The position numbers and the translations under genes are program-made. A stretch of DNA of 41,064 nucleotides from Pseudoflavonifractor sp. An44 (GTDB lineage Bacteria; Bacillota; Clostridia; Oscillospirales; Oscillospiraceae). This document shows positions 8,534 through 16,952 of the stretch, piece after piece. The notes under the pieces were generated by a model. That model had not been told where the DNA came from. It did not search any database and saw only the letters and a list, made by a program, of their open reading frames with translations. Positions within the stretch are counted from its first letter, which is position 1. The number at the start of each line of letters is the position of its first letter. The stretch is taken from assembly GCF_002161675.1 (NCBI RefSeq), contig NZ_NFIH01000023.1, forward strand, positions 1-41,064, written 5' to 3'.

Positions 8534-9208
8534 ATGTCAAAAATGATTTTGATTATAGAGGATGAAGAATCCATTCAGAATATTATCAAGGCGTTCCTAG
8601 AGGACGCAGGCTACACGGTGGTCCTGGCTGCTGATGGCCTGGAAGGAATCGAACAGTTCCGGGCGAACAAGCCAGACCTGGTGCTTCTGGATTTAATGCT
8701 CCCGAAAATTGACGGCTTTGCCGTGTGTGAGATCTTGCGGAAAGAGAGCCGGGTTCCCATTATCATGCTCACCGCATTGGATGATGACGACAGCCAGATG
8801 AAGGGCTTTGACGCCCTGGCAGATGATTACATCACCAAGCCCTTTTCCATGCCGGTTGTGATGAAGCATATCGAAGCGGTGCTGCGCCGGGCCGAACAGG
8901 GCGGCGCTGCGCCCAATACCGTGATCCGCTATAAGGAAATTACGGTGGATACGGACAGCCTTACCGTCCTTGTGGGAACAGAAAGCGTTTCCCTGACCAC
9001 CAGGGAATTTGAGATTTTGAAGCTCCTTCTGGAGAACCAGGGCCGGGTGGTATCCAGGGAAAGGCTGCTGGATACGGTTTGGGGCTATGACTATATTGGC
9101 GATGAAAAAATCGTAAACACCCACATCAAGAACATCCGCAAGAAGCTGGGTGTGGACTACATAGAAACCATGAGAGGGGCGGGATATAAAATTGAGAAGG
9201 AAGATTAG
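8534..9208 (+). CDS. Response regulator (OmpR/PhoB family)
   Basis: 224 aa, starting at ATG 8534 with GGAGGTG at 8521-8527. The receiver domain has acidic residues at D10-E12, phospho-acceptor D53 in LLDLMLPK, T80 and K102. The C-terminal winged helix ends NTHIKNIRKKLGVDYIETMRG. The stop lies inside the start of the kinase gene, so they form one operon. The repeated AACTCCACC sites ahead of this operon and of the ABC operon at 11,840 make it the likely activator of both, including itself. It is a different lineage from the Bce-type regulator at 260. Confidence 0.93.
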   Translation: MSKMILIIEDEESIQNIIKAFLEDAGYTVVLAADGLEGIEQFRANKPDLVLLDLMLPKIDGFAVCEILRKESRVPIIMLTALDDDDSQMKGFDALADDYITKPFSMPVVMKHIEAVLRRAEQGGAAPNTVIRYKEITVDTDSLTVLVGTESVSLTTREFEILKLLLENQGRVVSRERLLDTVWGYDYIGDEKIVNTHIKNIRKKLGVDYIETMRGAGYKIEKED

Positions 9209-10556
9209 TCAAAGCATCCAGGCCAAGACCTTTCTCAGTATGCTGGCGCTGCTGGTGGTCTGTTGCATTATCATTTACGGCATGGTGATGGTCTTCCTGC
9301 CGAGGAATTACCATACGGAACTGGAAGGACAGGTCACTTCCGATTTTTATGACTTGGTGGAGGTTCTGGAGCGGAATGGCTGGGAGGCCAGTTCGGACAG
9401 TCTTATGGAATTTTCCATGACGAACAACGCCTCGGTGGAAGTCAACGATGATTATGGAAATAACCTGTTCTCCGTGAATTTTGCCGACATGGAGAACATG
9501 GACACTTCTGCTCCCTCTATGAGCTGTTCCGCTACATTCCAGCAATGCGGGCAAACTTACCATGTATTTGCCAATGCTGCCCTGGTTGCGGTGGCGCAGT
9601 CCTATGACATCCTGCTGAAGCTCATCCCCTTTATTGCCGTTGTGATTCTGCTGATCTCCGTCATTGGGGCGGTGGTTTGTTCCCGGTACTACTCTAAGCC
9701 GCTGGTCAGTATCAGCAATGTGGCAAAGCGGATGACCACCCTGGACATGACTTGGAAGTGTGAAGTCAACCGAAATGACGAGATTGGCGTGCTGGCTACC
9801 AGCCTAAACGAAATGGCGGAGCAGCTCAACAATGCGCTGGCCAGCCTGCGGTCAGCAAACTGGCAGTTGAAGAAAGATATTGAGCGGGAGCGTGAGCAGG
9901 AAAAGCAGCGCGTGGAATTTTTCACCGCTGTCTCCCATGAGCTGAAAACCCCCATTGCCATCATCAAGGGGCAACTGGAGGGCATGATCTATCAGGTGGG
10001 CGAATACAAAGACCGCGATACTTACCTGCGCCGGTGCCTGAAAACCACCAATGACATGGAGGCGCTGGTCAAGGAGATTTTGTCGGCAGCCCGGATGGGC
10101 GGCAGCGACTTCCACCTGGAGCGCACCGACCTGGACATCAGCCAAATGCTGCGAAAGGTCTGCCAGCAGTTCCGTGGTCGGATGGAGGATAAGCAGATCG
10201 AGCTTCGCATGGACATCCAGCCGGAATACCACTACCAGGGGGACCGGCGGCTCATGGAGAAGGTGTTCACCAATGTAATTGGAAACGCCGTGGCCTATTC
10301 GCCGGTGGGCGCGGTGATTACTGTCACCCAAAAGGACGAGGTGTTTTCCGTGGAGAATACCGGCGTACACATTGCCGAGGAAGATTTGGAGCGTATCTTC
10401 ACTCCCTTCTACCGGGTGGACAAATCCCGGAATCGGAACAGCGGCGGCAGCGGCCTGGGGCTGTATATTACCAAGACCATCCTGGATCACCACGAAATCA
10501 TCCACAACATGGTGAATACGGAAAATGGCGTGAAGTTTACGGCATTTCTGTGGTAA
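9192..10556 (+). CDS. Sensor histidine kinase with HAMP domain
   Basis: 454 aa from TTG 9192, which overlaps the regulator stop and follows GGGGCGGGA; no better ATG lies before the first membrane helix. Layout: membrane segment about residues 13-36, a roughly 100-residue extracellular sensor, a second membrane segment about 138-160, HAMP, then an H-box with H249 (FTAVSHELKTPI). The HATPase domain has NVIGNAVAYSP, a GVHIAEED G1 region and GGSGLGLYI. It phosphorylates the adjacent regulator. The extracellular sensor is unassigned; the ABC transporter context suggests a peptide or envelope-stress signal. Confidence 0.9.
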   Translation: MRRKISQSIQAKTFLSMLALLVVCCIIIYGMVMVFLPRNYHTELEGQVTSDFYDLVEVLERNGWEASSDSLMEFSMTNNASVEVNDDYGNNLFSVNFADMENMDTSAPSMSCSATFQQCGQTYHVFANAALVAVAQSYDILLKLIPFIAVVILLISVIGAVVCSRYYSKPLVSISNVAKRMTTLDMTWKCEVNRNDEIGVLATSLNEMAEQLNNALASLRSANWQLKKDIEREREQEKQRVEFFTAVSHELKTPIAIIKGQLEGMIYQVGEYKDRDTYLRRCLKTTNDMEALVKEILSAARMGGSDFHLERTDLDISQMLRKVCQQFRGRMEDKQIELRMDIQPEYHYQGDRRLMEKVFTNVIGNAVAYSPVGAVITVTQKDEVFSVENTGVHIAEEDLERIFTPFYRVDKSRNRNSGGSGLGLYITKTILDHHEIIHNMVNTENGVKFTAFLW

Positions 10557-10670
10557 ATAGTACATTGGAAAATATCATAAGACTTTATAATTATTATGGC
10601 GGCATTAACTAACCATTAGTGCCGTCATTTTCTATGTAAGTCCTGTTAAAGGGCATGGGAAATGTGCCGG

Positions 10671-10765
10671 GAAAGTGAAGTTAAAAATATTTCACTTTCC
10701 CTATTGACAAGTGCGCCATGAGGTGATATATTTATAACACAAACAAGTTACAAATATTTCACTTG
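10671..10765 (+). promoter_or_regulatory. Strong promoter flanked by operator-like repeats
   Basis: TTGACA (10,704-10,709) and TATATT (10,727-10,732) are spaced 17 bp. A perfect inverted repeat GAAAGTGAA (10,671-10,679) / TTCACTTTC (10,691-10,699) sits upstream. AAATATTTCACTT occurs twice (10,685-10,697 and 10,752-10,764), bracketing the promoter. This is a likely binding site for the XRE protein at 11,187. Confidence 0.75.
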
Positions 10766-10778
10766 GAGGTCTTACATT

Positions 10779-11180
10779 ATGAAAAACAAACCTATTAACT
10801 TGAGCGTCTGGATGTTCTCGAAAGCTATCCCTTCTGCCTTGCTGCTCCTGTATTACGGGATGTGTAGCTGGGGTGGATATGATCCCACACTCCGTTATCT
10901 GCAAGCGGTGTCTTTGGTTTTGGCAGGCGTTATCGTTCTGTGGCAGGTATCCTACGCTAAGAAGAAAAAACTCTTTGATGAGTTTGCGCGGGAAAATCTG
11001 AAAACCACAGATTCCATTTGCCTGAAAATCGCTTATGCGCTCATGGTCATTGCAGTGCTGGCCTGCGTATTCGCAGATTTCTCCGGGATTATCGCCGGGT
11101 ACTTTGTTGTGGGTGGCATCCTCTTGTTGACAATCGTTAGAGCCGTTATCTTTGCGGTGATCGACAAGAAAGGGATGTGA
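10779..11180 (+). CDS. Multi-pass membrane protein of an XRE/membrane module
   Basis: 133 aa with four predicted membrane helices (about residues 12-30, 40-60, 82-100 and 105-128) and a cytoplasmic basic stretch AKKKKLFDEFAREN between helices 2 and 3. The RBS is TTGGAGG and the start ATG 10,779. It is followed after 6 bp by a small XRE regulator, the same pairing as 5628-6175 in reverse order. It resembles DUF2178/DUF3796-type small membrane proteins, but the family assignment is uncertain. Expression is probably repressed by the XRE protein through the palindromes at 10,671-10,765. Confidence 0.8.
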   Translation: MKNKPINLSVWMFSKAIPSALLLLYYGMCSWGGYDPTLRYLQAVSLVLAGVIVLWQVSYAKKKKLFDEFARENLKTTDSICLKIAYALMVIAVLACVFADFSGIIAGYFVVGGILLLTIVRAVIFAVIDKKGM

Positions 11181-11186
11181 TACACT

Positions 11187-11393
11187 ATGCTGAAAACGAA
11201 AATCAAAGAGTACCGGGAAAAAGCAGGTTTGAAGCAAAGCGAATTGGCGGAACTGGTTTCCGCCCGGCGGGAAACGATTGTCCATCTTGAAAACGGCAGA
11301 TACAATCCGTCTCTTAAATTAGCTATGGATATTGCCCATGTGTTTCACGTCACCGTGGAAGAACTGTTTGAATTTACAGAGGAAGAAAGCTGA
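11187..11393 (+). CDS. Small XRE-family helix-turn-helix regulator
   Basis: 68 aa, a single Cro/C1 helix-turn-helix (LKQSELAELVSARRETI, then HLENGRYNPSLKLAMDIAHVF) with the C-terminal VTVEELFEF tail. It is similar in plan to the 74-aa regulator at 5628, and both end in an acidic LFEF segment. It lies between the membrane protein and the zinc-ribbon gene, with very short spacers, so the three form one operon. Likely autorepressor acting at the palindromes near 10,671-10,765. Confidence 0.85.
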   Translation: MLKTKIKEYREKAGLKQSELAELVSARRETIVHLENGRYNPSLKLAMDIAHVFHVTVEELFEFTEEES

Positions 11394-11408
11394 TTGGAGG
11401 AAACGAAA

Positions 11409-11591
11409 ATGAAATGCCCATACTGTGGTAAAGAGGAGTTCGTTACGGGAAAGCAAGGTGTGGCCTATGCTGGAATTACCGTGTCCTTGCTAAAAAGCAA
11501 GGCTGTATATCACGAAATCTGTGTGAGCTGTGGCACCATTGTACGATCTTATGTGAAAAATCCGGAAAATCTTCGGAAAGCACACAATTAA
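11409..11591 (+). CDS. Small zinc-ribbon protein
   Basis: 60 aa from ATG 11,409, with TTGGAGG at 11,394-11,400. Two CxxC pairs (CPYCG near residue 3 and CVSCG near residue 40) indicate a single zinc ribbon. No other domain is visible. It is the last gene of the membrane protein/XRE operon, just before a strong terminator. The role is unknown; such ribbons bind nucleic acid or protein partners. Confidence 0.8.
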   Translation: MKCPYCGKEEFVTGKQGVAYAGITVSLLKSKAVYHEICVSCGTIVRSYVKNPENLRKAHN

Positions 11592-11610
11592 GTACCTATA
11601 TAAGTGGTGG

Positions 11611-11650
11611 GCCGAGAGGTTTTCCTTGCGAAAGCCCCTCGGCTTTTTTC
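11611..11650 (+). terminator. Rho-independent terminator
   Basis: GCCGAGAGG (11,611-11,619) pairs with CCCCTCGGC (11,635-11,643) with one mismatch, followed by TTTTTTC. It separates the zinc-ribbon gene from the ABC operon promoter. Confidence 0.88.
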
Positions 11651-11661
11651 GCTCTATCGCC

Positions 11662-11718
11662 AACTCCACCTAAAAAATATCTCAACTCCACCTCAACTCC
11701 ACCTTCGTAGTGTACCAT
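11662..11718 (+). promoter_or_regulatory. RR operator array and promoter of the ABC operon
   Basis: Three AACTCCACC repeats (11,662-11,670; 11,684-11,692; 11,695-11,703) are spaced 22 and 11 bp apart, all on one helical face. TACCAT (11,713-11,718) follows the last repeat after 9 bp, the same gap as at 8499-8509. It is followed by a ~75-nt leader. Confidence 0.78.
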
Positions 11719-11795
11719 AAGGGTGTTCCCGGCAGACGGGACACCACCGGAGCGAGAAACAGCTCCGGCGAAAAACTACGTTAGGAGGTACACAA

Positions 11796-11843
11796 GTGAA
11801 CCCACTGGTTTTACTCAAAGGAAATGAGGTGGCTCAGACATGA
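11796..11843 (+). CDS. Putative 15-codon leader peptide
   Basis: GTG 11,796 follows a very strong TTAGGAGGT and reads MNPLVLLKGNEVAQT before a TGA that overlaps the ATG of the permease gene (ATGA). It could couple translation to the first permease or be a vestige of a lost gene. The good ribosome site is the main evidence; there is no homology support. Confidence 0.4.
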   Translation: MNPLVLLKGNEVAQT

Positions 11844-13177
11844 ACCTGTGCAAACGGGCCTGCCTGTATTCCATCCGCAAAAAGGGCAAGACCCTCACGC
11901 TGCTGGCGTTTCTGCTGGTCATGGCCACGTTAATGCTGACATGCCTTTCCATCCAATCGGCCACGGAAACAGCCAACGCCAATATTAAAAAAGCCCTGCT
12001 GGGCTATTTCACCATCAACGCCAAGACGCTGGAAAACGGCATCCCGGAGGATACGGTGAGCCAGATCCTTGATGTGGATGGTTTGAGCGGCAGGTACACC
12101 CTGCGCTCCTATACCTACGCTACTTACTTTGACGCAGACGGAGACCTTCTGGAGATCAACACCGAGGGCGCTGCCCAGGTGCCGGAAGGTTACGAGAACG
12201 CCGGAAAAATCGTGGCGAACTCCAATTCTCAAAATGACAGCTACTTCACGGATGGCGGCTTTGAGATGGTGGAGGGCAGCCCCATCACCACCGAAACCGG
12301 CAATCAGGTGCTGATCCATGAGAAATTCGCCCAACGCAACGGCCTGTCTGTGGGCGACACCATGCTGCTGGGGAATGTGGAGGATAAAGATAAGACCATC
12401 CCCGTGACGGTGGCCGGGATCTTCACCAACACCGAGGAACAGGATTCCATCGGCATGGCCCCGTCCTATGACCTTTATGACAACATCGTTTTCACCGACC
12501 TCTCCACCGCCTCTTTCCTGCTCTACGGCACCGAGGGAACCACCAATGTTCAGTACGGGGATTTCTATGTGAACGACCCGGACGAGCTGGAGCGCATTAT
12601 GACTGATGTGCAGGAACTGGATGGCGTGGATTGGGAGAGCTGTACCCTGACCCGCTACGACAACGACTATCAAAACGCCAAGGCATCCCTGGAGGGCTTG
12701 CAGAACATCGTCTTTATCGCCATTGCGGTGGTATCGGTGATCTGTTTCCTGGTGCTGGCCCTGTTCCTGACGCTGCGGCTCCGTGGGCGTATCCATGAAA
12801 CCGGCGTCTATCTGGCAATGGGTATTTCCAAAGGCTCGGTGCTGTTGCAATACCTGCTGGAAGTGATCCTTGTGGCGGCCATCGCCCTGGTGATTTCTTT
12901 TGGAACCAGCACTGCCATTTCCCATCAGATCGGGAGCAGCCTGCTCTCCCAGGTGACAAGCGAAACCTATGAAACGGTGGACTTGACCGGGGAAAGCGAA
13001 ACTGCGGAAGAACCCACCGAGGATTTGGGCCTTGCCGAGATCGAGGTGGCTGTTTCCGCCGAGGATTACGCACTGGTGTGGGCTTTTGGTATGGTGCTGT
13101 GTGTGGCCTCTACCGCACTGGCGGCCTACCCGATCATGAAGATGAAGCCCAAGAGTATTTTGTCGCAGATGAGTTAA
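11840..13177 (+). CDS. FtsX/MacB-type ABC permease, first of three
   Basis: 445 aa. One N-terminal membrane helix (about residues 17-38), a large extracellular domain (about 45-285) with the MacB core feature NGLSVGDTMLL, then three C-terminal helices (about 288-312, 335-360 and 412-435). These are joined by RLRGRIHETGVYLAMGISK, the conserved cytoplasmic loop that contacts the ATPase. An acidic insert (about 375-400) precedes the last helix. It is more distant from the next two permeases than they are from each other. The operon is activated, by inference, through the AACTCCACC sites. Confidence 0.88.
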   Translation: MNLCKRACLYSIRKKGKTLTLLAFLLVMATLMLTCLSIQSATETANANIKKALLGYFTINAKTLENGIPEDTVSQILDVDGLSGRYTLRSYTYATYFDADGDLLEINTEGAAQVPEGYENAGKIVANSNSQNDSYFTDGGFEMVEGSPITTETGNQVLIHEKFAQRNGLSVGDTMLLGNVEDKDKTIPVTVAGIFTNTEEQDSIGMAPSYDLYDNIVFTDLSTASFLLYGTEGTTNVQYGDFYVNDPDELERIMTDVQELDGVDWESCTLTRYDNDYQNAKASLEGLQNIVFIAIAVVSVICFLVLALFLTLRLRGRIHETGVYLAMGISKGSVLLQYLLEVILVAAIALVISFGTSTAISHQIGSSLLSQVTSETYETVDLTGESETAEEPTEDLGLAEIEVAVSAEDYALVWAFGMVLCVASTALAAYPIMKMKPKSILSQMS

Positions 13178-13192
13178 GGAGGTGCAGGCGAT

Positions 13193-14455
13193 ATGAATTT
13201 AGGAATACGAGCGATTTTATATAGCGCACGGAAGTGGAAAAAGACACTGTTGGTGTTCTGTTTGCTTCTTGCCATTACCACTTTGGTGTTGTCCGGGCTG
13301 GCGATTGCCGACGCCCAGGAGGAACAGGCTGAGGAACTGCGTGGAACCACTGGAGCCAGCTTCACGGTGGAGCGCGACATCTCTACGGGCGGCTGGAACG
13401 GCAATTACAGCACACAGGAATTTATGTCCGAGGACATGATCCAGCAGATTGCCGCAGTGGATGGCATTGCAGGGTATGACGCCACCTTGATTACCCTGCC
13501 CCGTATCTTCAATGATAAGGGCGAGGAACTGGCCCATGAGAATTACAGCTTCTACAACTACGGCTCCTACAACTCCCAATACCATGAGCTGTTTTTGTCG
13601 GGCCGGTTTGAACTGGTGGAAGGCACCCATATCACCGATGATATGACCAATAGCATTATTATCAGCCGGGAACTGGCTGAGTGGAACGGGCTGAAGGTTG
13701 GGGATACCTTGACAGGCGTTTACTACCCGCAAAATAACACCCCGGAAGTGGATATGAAGATCGTAGGCATCTTCGATGTGGTGGCGGATAAGAACGACCA
13801 AGTGAATATGTATGATGATGCGTCCTATTACGCCTATTCCAGCTATGTTTTTTGCAGCATGGACGCAGCCGAAGGCTTGATTAAGGGCTGGGGCGAAGAT
13901 GGCGAGGGCATTTCCGAAGCCTACTACTATGTCACGGACGCTGCCCAATTAGAGAATGTGATTCGGGAAGTGCAGAGCATTTCCTCTATCAACTGGAACA
14001 ACTACAAGATCACCGCCAATGACGAGGTGTATCAGAATATCTCCAGCGCCCTCTCTGACACAGGTACTTTGATTACCACTTTGATTATTGTCATCACGGC
14101 TGTGAGCATGGTGCTGATTATTCTCATTCTCTCCATGTCCATCCGCAGCCGGAAACGGGAGACTGGAATTCTGCTGGCGGTGGGTATCGCCAAGCCTGCG
14201 GTCATTCTCCAATATGTGCTGGAAACTCTGCTGATTGCGGTGGTGGCCTTCCCACTGGCCTGCCTCTCCAGCAAGCAGGTAGCTGGCACCCTTGGAACGC
14301 TGTTCGGCAAGGCGGCGGAGAATGTCATCGTCACGCCGCAGCACTTTATATTGGTAGCCATCGTGGGCGGCATCCTGCTGGTGGCGGCGGTGCTGGTGTC
14401 CAGTATCTCGACCCTGCGGTTAAAGCCCAAACAAATCTTAGCGCAGATGGAGTAA
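13193..14455 (+). CDS. FtsX/MacB-type ABC permease, second (paralog of third)
   Basis: 420 aa with the same topology: helix 1 about residues 18-40, an ectodomain about 45-275, then three C-terminal helices and the SRKRETGILLAVGIAK coupling loop. The first ~55 residues and the last ~150 residues are nearly the same as in the third permease (14,469), while the ectodomain differs greatly. It has good AAGGAGGTGCAGGCGAT spacing to ATG 13,193. It probably forms part of a multi-permease exporter or target-protection complex with the 15,762 ATPase. Confidence 0.9.
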   Translation: MNLGIRAILYSARKWKKTLLVFCLLLAITTLVLSGLAIADAQEEQAEELRGTTGASFTVERDISTGGWNGNYSTQEFMSEDMIQQIAAVDGIAGYDATLITLPRIFNDKGEELAHENYSFYNYGSYNSQYHELFLSGRFELVEGTHITDDMTNSIIISRELAEWNGLKVGDTLTGVYYPQNNTPEVDMKIVGIFDVVADKNDQVNMYDDASYYAYSSYVFCSMDAAEGLIKGWGEDGEGISEAYYYVTDAAQLENVIREVQSISSINWNNYKITANDEVYQNISSALSDTGTLITTLIIVITAVSMVLIILILSMSIRSRKRETGILLAVGIAKPAVILQYVLETLLIAVVAFPLACLSSKQVAGTLGTLFGKAAENVIVTPQHFILVAIVGGILLVAAVLVSSISTLRLKPKQILAQME

Positions 14456-14468
14456 AGGAGGACGCAAT

Positions 14469-15722
14469 ATGAATTTAGGAATACGAGCGTTTTTATATAG
14501 CGCACGGAAGTGGAAAAAGACCTTGTTGGTGTTCTGCCTGCTCCTGGCCATTACCACTTTGGTGCTTTCCGGGCTGGCGATTGCCGACGCCCAAGAGGAG
14601 CAATCGGAGGAACTGCGGGGCGTGACAGGAGCCAGCTTCACAGTGACCGCCAATAATGGCTATACTCTGCAGCCTGTCACAGACGAAATGATTGAGGAAA
14701 TCGCCGCGATTGACGGTGTAGAATCCTATAACACATCTCAATATACGATTGCAAATCTCTATAATCAGGATACTTTGATGAAAGGGACGGATGAACGGGA
14801 AGGTGTGTCAGACCTTTTTTATGCAACAGGTTGTTTTGATTCGGAGTATTCTCCGATGTTTCTCACGGGGGCGTTGCGTCTGACGGAAGGGCGTCATGTA
14901 ACGGAAGGCGATGGCGGAATCATCTTGTACGAAGGTCTTGCCGATAAATATGGGTTGTCCCTTGGCGATACGCTCGAAATTAAAAACGGGAATCCAGACG
15001 ATCCGTTGGTTGAGTGCGAGATTGCCGGTCTGTTTGAGGTTATTGCAGATGGTGACGACGAACAGGCAACTATGGCAAAGCCTTCAACCTTATTCGATTA
15101 CAAGGACTATGTCTTTGTGGATATGGATACCATGTCTGCTGTCTCCGCGCCCTATACGGTCAGTGAGGGAAATGGAATTGATTCCGTTGACTTCTTCGTT
15201 TCGGACGCCGCCAAGCTGGAAAGCATTGTCCAGGAAGTGCAGAACAGCACCTCTATCGACTGGAACTCCTATTACATCACCGTGAGCAATGAAGTGTACG
15301 AGCGCATTTCCAGCTCTATTGCGGATACGACTACTTTGGTTACGACGCTGATCGTGGTGATTACTGTGGTGAGCATGGTTTTGATAATTCTCATCCTCTC
15401 CATGTCCATCCGCAGCCGGAAACGGGAAACAGGCATTTTGCTGGCAGTGGGTATCGCAAAGCCTGCGGTGATTCTCCAATATGTGCTGGAAACCCTGCTG
15501 ATCGCGGTGGTGGCCTTCCCGCTGGCCTACTTATCCAGTAAGCAAGTGGCCGGCGTCCTGGGAACGCTGTTCGGTAAGGCGGCGGAGAATGTCATCGTCA
15601 CGCCGCAGCACTTTATGCTGGTGGCTATCGTGGGCGGTATCCTGCTGGTGGCGGCGGTGCTGGTGTCCAGTATCTCGACCATGCGATTGAAGCCCAAGCA
15701 GATTTTGTCTCAGATGGAATAA
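14469..15722 (+). CDS. FtsX/MacB-type ABC permease, third, with a divergent ectodomain
   Basis: 417 aa. Residues 1-55 and the C-terminal ~150 residues are near copies of the second permease, including the coupling loop and the LKPKQILSQME end. The central extracellular part (about residues 65-235, DNA 14,660-15,170) is different in sequence and is visibly richer in A/T and in codons such as AAT, ATA and GAT than the flanks. This mosaic suggests tandem duplication followed by replacement of the ectodomain, or gene conversion of the two ends. The function is likely export or protection against a peptide, with the ectodomain giving specificity. Confidence 0.9.
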   Translation: MNLGIRAFLYSARKWKKTLLVFCLLLAITTLVLSGLAIADAQEEQSEELRGVTGASFTVTANNGYTLQPVTDEMIEEIAAIDGVESYNTSQYTIANLYNQDTLMKGTDEREGVSDLFYATGCFDSEYSPMFLTGALRLTEGRHVTEGDGGIILYEGLADKYGLSLGDTLEIKNGNPDDPLVECEIAGLFEVIADGDDEQATMAKPSTLFDYKDYVFVDMDTMSAVSAPYTVSEGNGIDSVDFFVSDAAKLESIVQEVQNSTSIDWNSYYITVSNEVYERISSSIADTTTLVTTLIVVITVVSMVLIILILSMSIRSRKRETGILLAVGIAKPAVILQYVLETLLIAVVAFPLAYLSSKQVAGVLGTLFGKAAENVIVTPQHFMLVAIVGGILLVAAVLVSSISTMRLKPKQILSQME

Positions 15723-15761
15723 GACCATCCACCCCTAAAATAACGAAATGAGGTAATCACT

Positions 15762-16466
15762 ATGAGTATCATGGAAATCAAGCAAGTGGGATATTCCTAC
15801 GATAACAAAAAGAAAGTCTTAAAAGGCGTCAACGCCGAAATGGAACAGGGCAAGCTCTACGCCATCCTGGGTCCTTCCGGCTGCGGCAAAACCACCCTGC
15901 TCTCCCTGATCGGCGGCCTGGACAGCCCCGGCAGCGGCCAGATCTACTTCGATGGGCAGGACATTGCCAAGACTGGCCTTTCCGACCACCGGAAAAACCA
16001 TGTGGCGTTTATTTTCCAGGCGTATAACTTGATTGACTATTTGACCCCCGCAGAGAATGTGTCGCTGACTTCCAAGCTGCCGCCGCTGCCCATTCTGGAG
16101 CGCCTGGGGCTGACGAAAGAAGAAGCCAAGCGGAATGTGCTGAAGCTCTCCGGCGGCCAGCAGCAGCGTGTAGCCATTGCCCGCGCCCTGGCAAGTGAGG
16201 CCCCGGTGATCCTGGCCGATGAGCCTACCGGCAATCTGGACGAGGACACCGCCCAGGACATTACCGAGATCCTCAAAGAGAGCGCCCACAAGATGAACAA
16301 GTGTGTGGTGGTCGTTACACACTCCAACGAGCTGGCGAAACAGGCCGATGTGGTGTTCCGGCTGAAGAAGGGTGAGCTGCAGGTGCTGGAGCGCGTTCAA
16401 GATGGAGCCGCCCAGCCCCAATCCCGCAGAAACAACACTCCCCGCAGTGAAAGGAGGGCAAAATGA
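15762..16466 (+). CDS. ABC transporter ATP-binding protein (MacB/LolD-like)
   Basis: 234 aa. Walker [10 protein letters not shown] (residues 37-45), Q-loop [10 protein letters not shown], signature [15 protein letters not shown] (from about 129), Walker B VILADE (149-154), D-loop NLDEDT and H-loop VTHS. The helical segment before the signature is shorter than in LolD, a form usual for clostridial relatives. It is the single ATPase for the three permeases upstream. Its stop overlaps the next gene by 4 bp. It is preceded by a modest ATGAGG ribosome site. Confidence 0.93.
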   Translation: MSIMEIKQVGYSYDNKKKVLKGVNAEMEQGKLYAILGPSGCGKTTLLSLIGGLDSPGSGQIYFDGQDIAKTGLSDHRKNHVAFIFQAYNLIDYLTPAENVSLTSKLPPLPILERLGLTKEEAKRNVLKLSGGQQQRVAIARALASEAPVILADEPTGNLDEDTAQDITEILKESAHKMNKCVVVVTHSNELAKQADVVFRLKKGELQVLERVQDGAAQPQSRRNNTPRSERRAK

Positions 16467-16885
16467 TAGAGATGGACAGCAATTCAATCACGAAATCCTC
16501 GAAAAAGGGAACGATCCTTTCCGCAGCTTTTTATGCTCTTGCGGCGGTGCTGCTGATTACAGCCTTTGTCTCTCTGGTGGCCTGCCATCAAAATATCTCC
16601 CGGCAGCTTGAGCAGGGCGTCCCTGTACAGGGAAATGAATTGGCCATTGTGAATCTCTACCTTACAAGCTGTGTGCAGTATTTCGCCTTTGCCGCCGCCA
16701 TGGTGTTTTGCGGCAAGGCAGCCCCCAAGGTGCTGGCGCTCAAGAGCGAAGCGCCGGTACAGGTCACGCCCTATATGCTCAACGCCCCGGCAGAGGCTAC
16801 CGGTCCCGATTATGCCGAGGAAGTTGAGCCGGAGGATGAAGATATGGATTTTGAGGCTTGGGGATTCCGAGAAAAGGAAGAATAG
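16463..16885 (+). CDS. Hypothetical membrane protein in the ABC operon
   Basis: 140 aa beginning [16 protein letters not shown], with two predicted membrane helices (about residues 17-40 and 60-85) and an acidic C-terminal tail (EEVEPEDEDMDFEAWG). It overlaps the ATPase by ATGA, so it is co-translated. No family is recognised. Position suggests an accessory subunit or assembly factor of the ABC system; the acidic tail would lie in the cytoplasm. Confidence 0.75.
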   Translation: MIEMDSNSITKSSKKGTILSAAFYALAAVLLITAFVSLVACHQNISRQLEQGVPVQGNELAIVNLYLTSCVQYFAFAAAMVFCGKAAPKVLALKSEAPVQVTPYMLNAPAEATGPDYAEEVEPEDEDMDFEAWGFREKEE

Positions 16886-16952
16886 AAATCAACTGTAAAG
16901 AAGGATAGCTCAGATTCTTTTTGATTGACACTGAGGAACAGGGGGTGATAGT

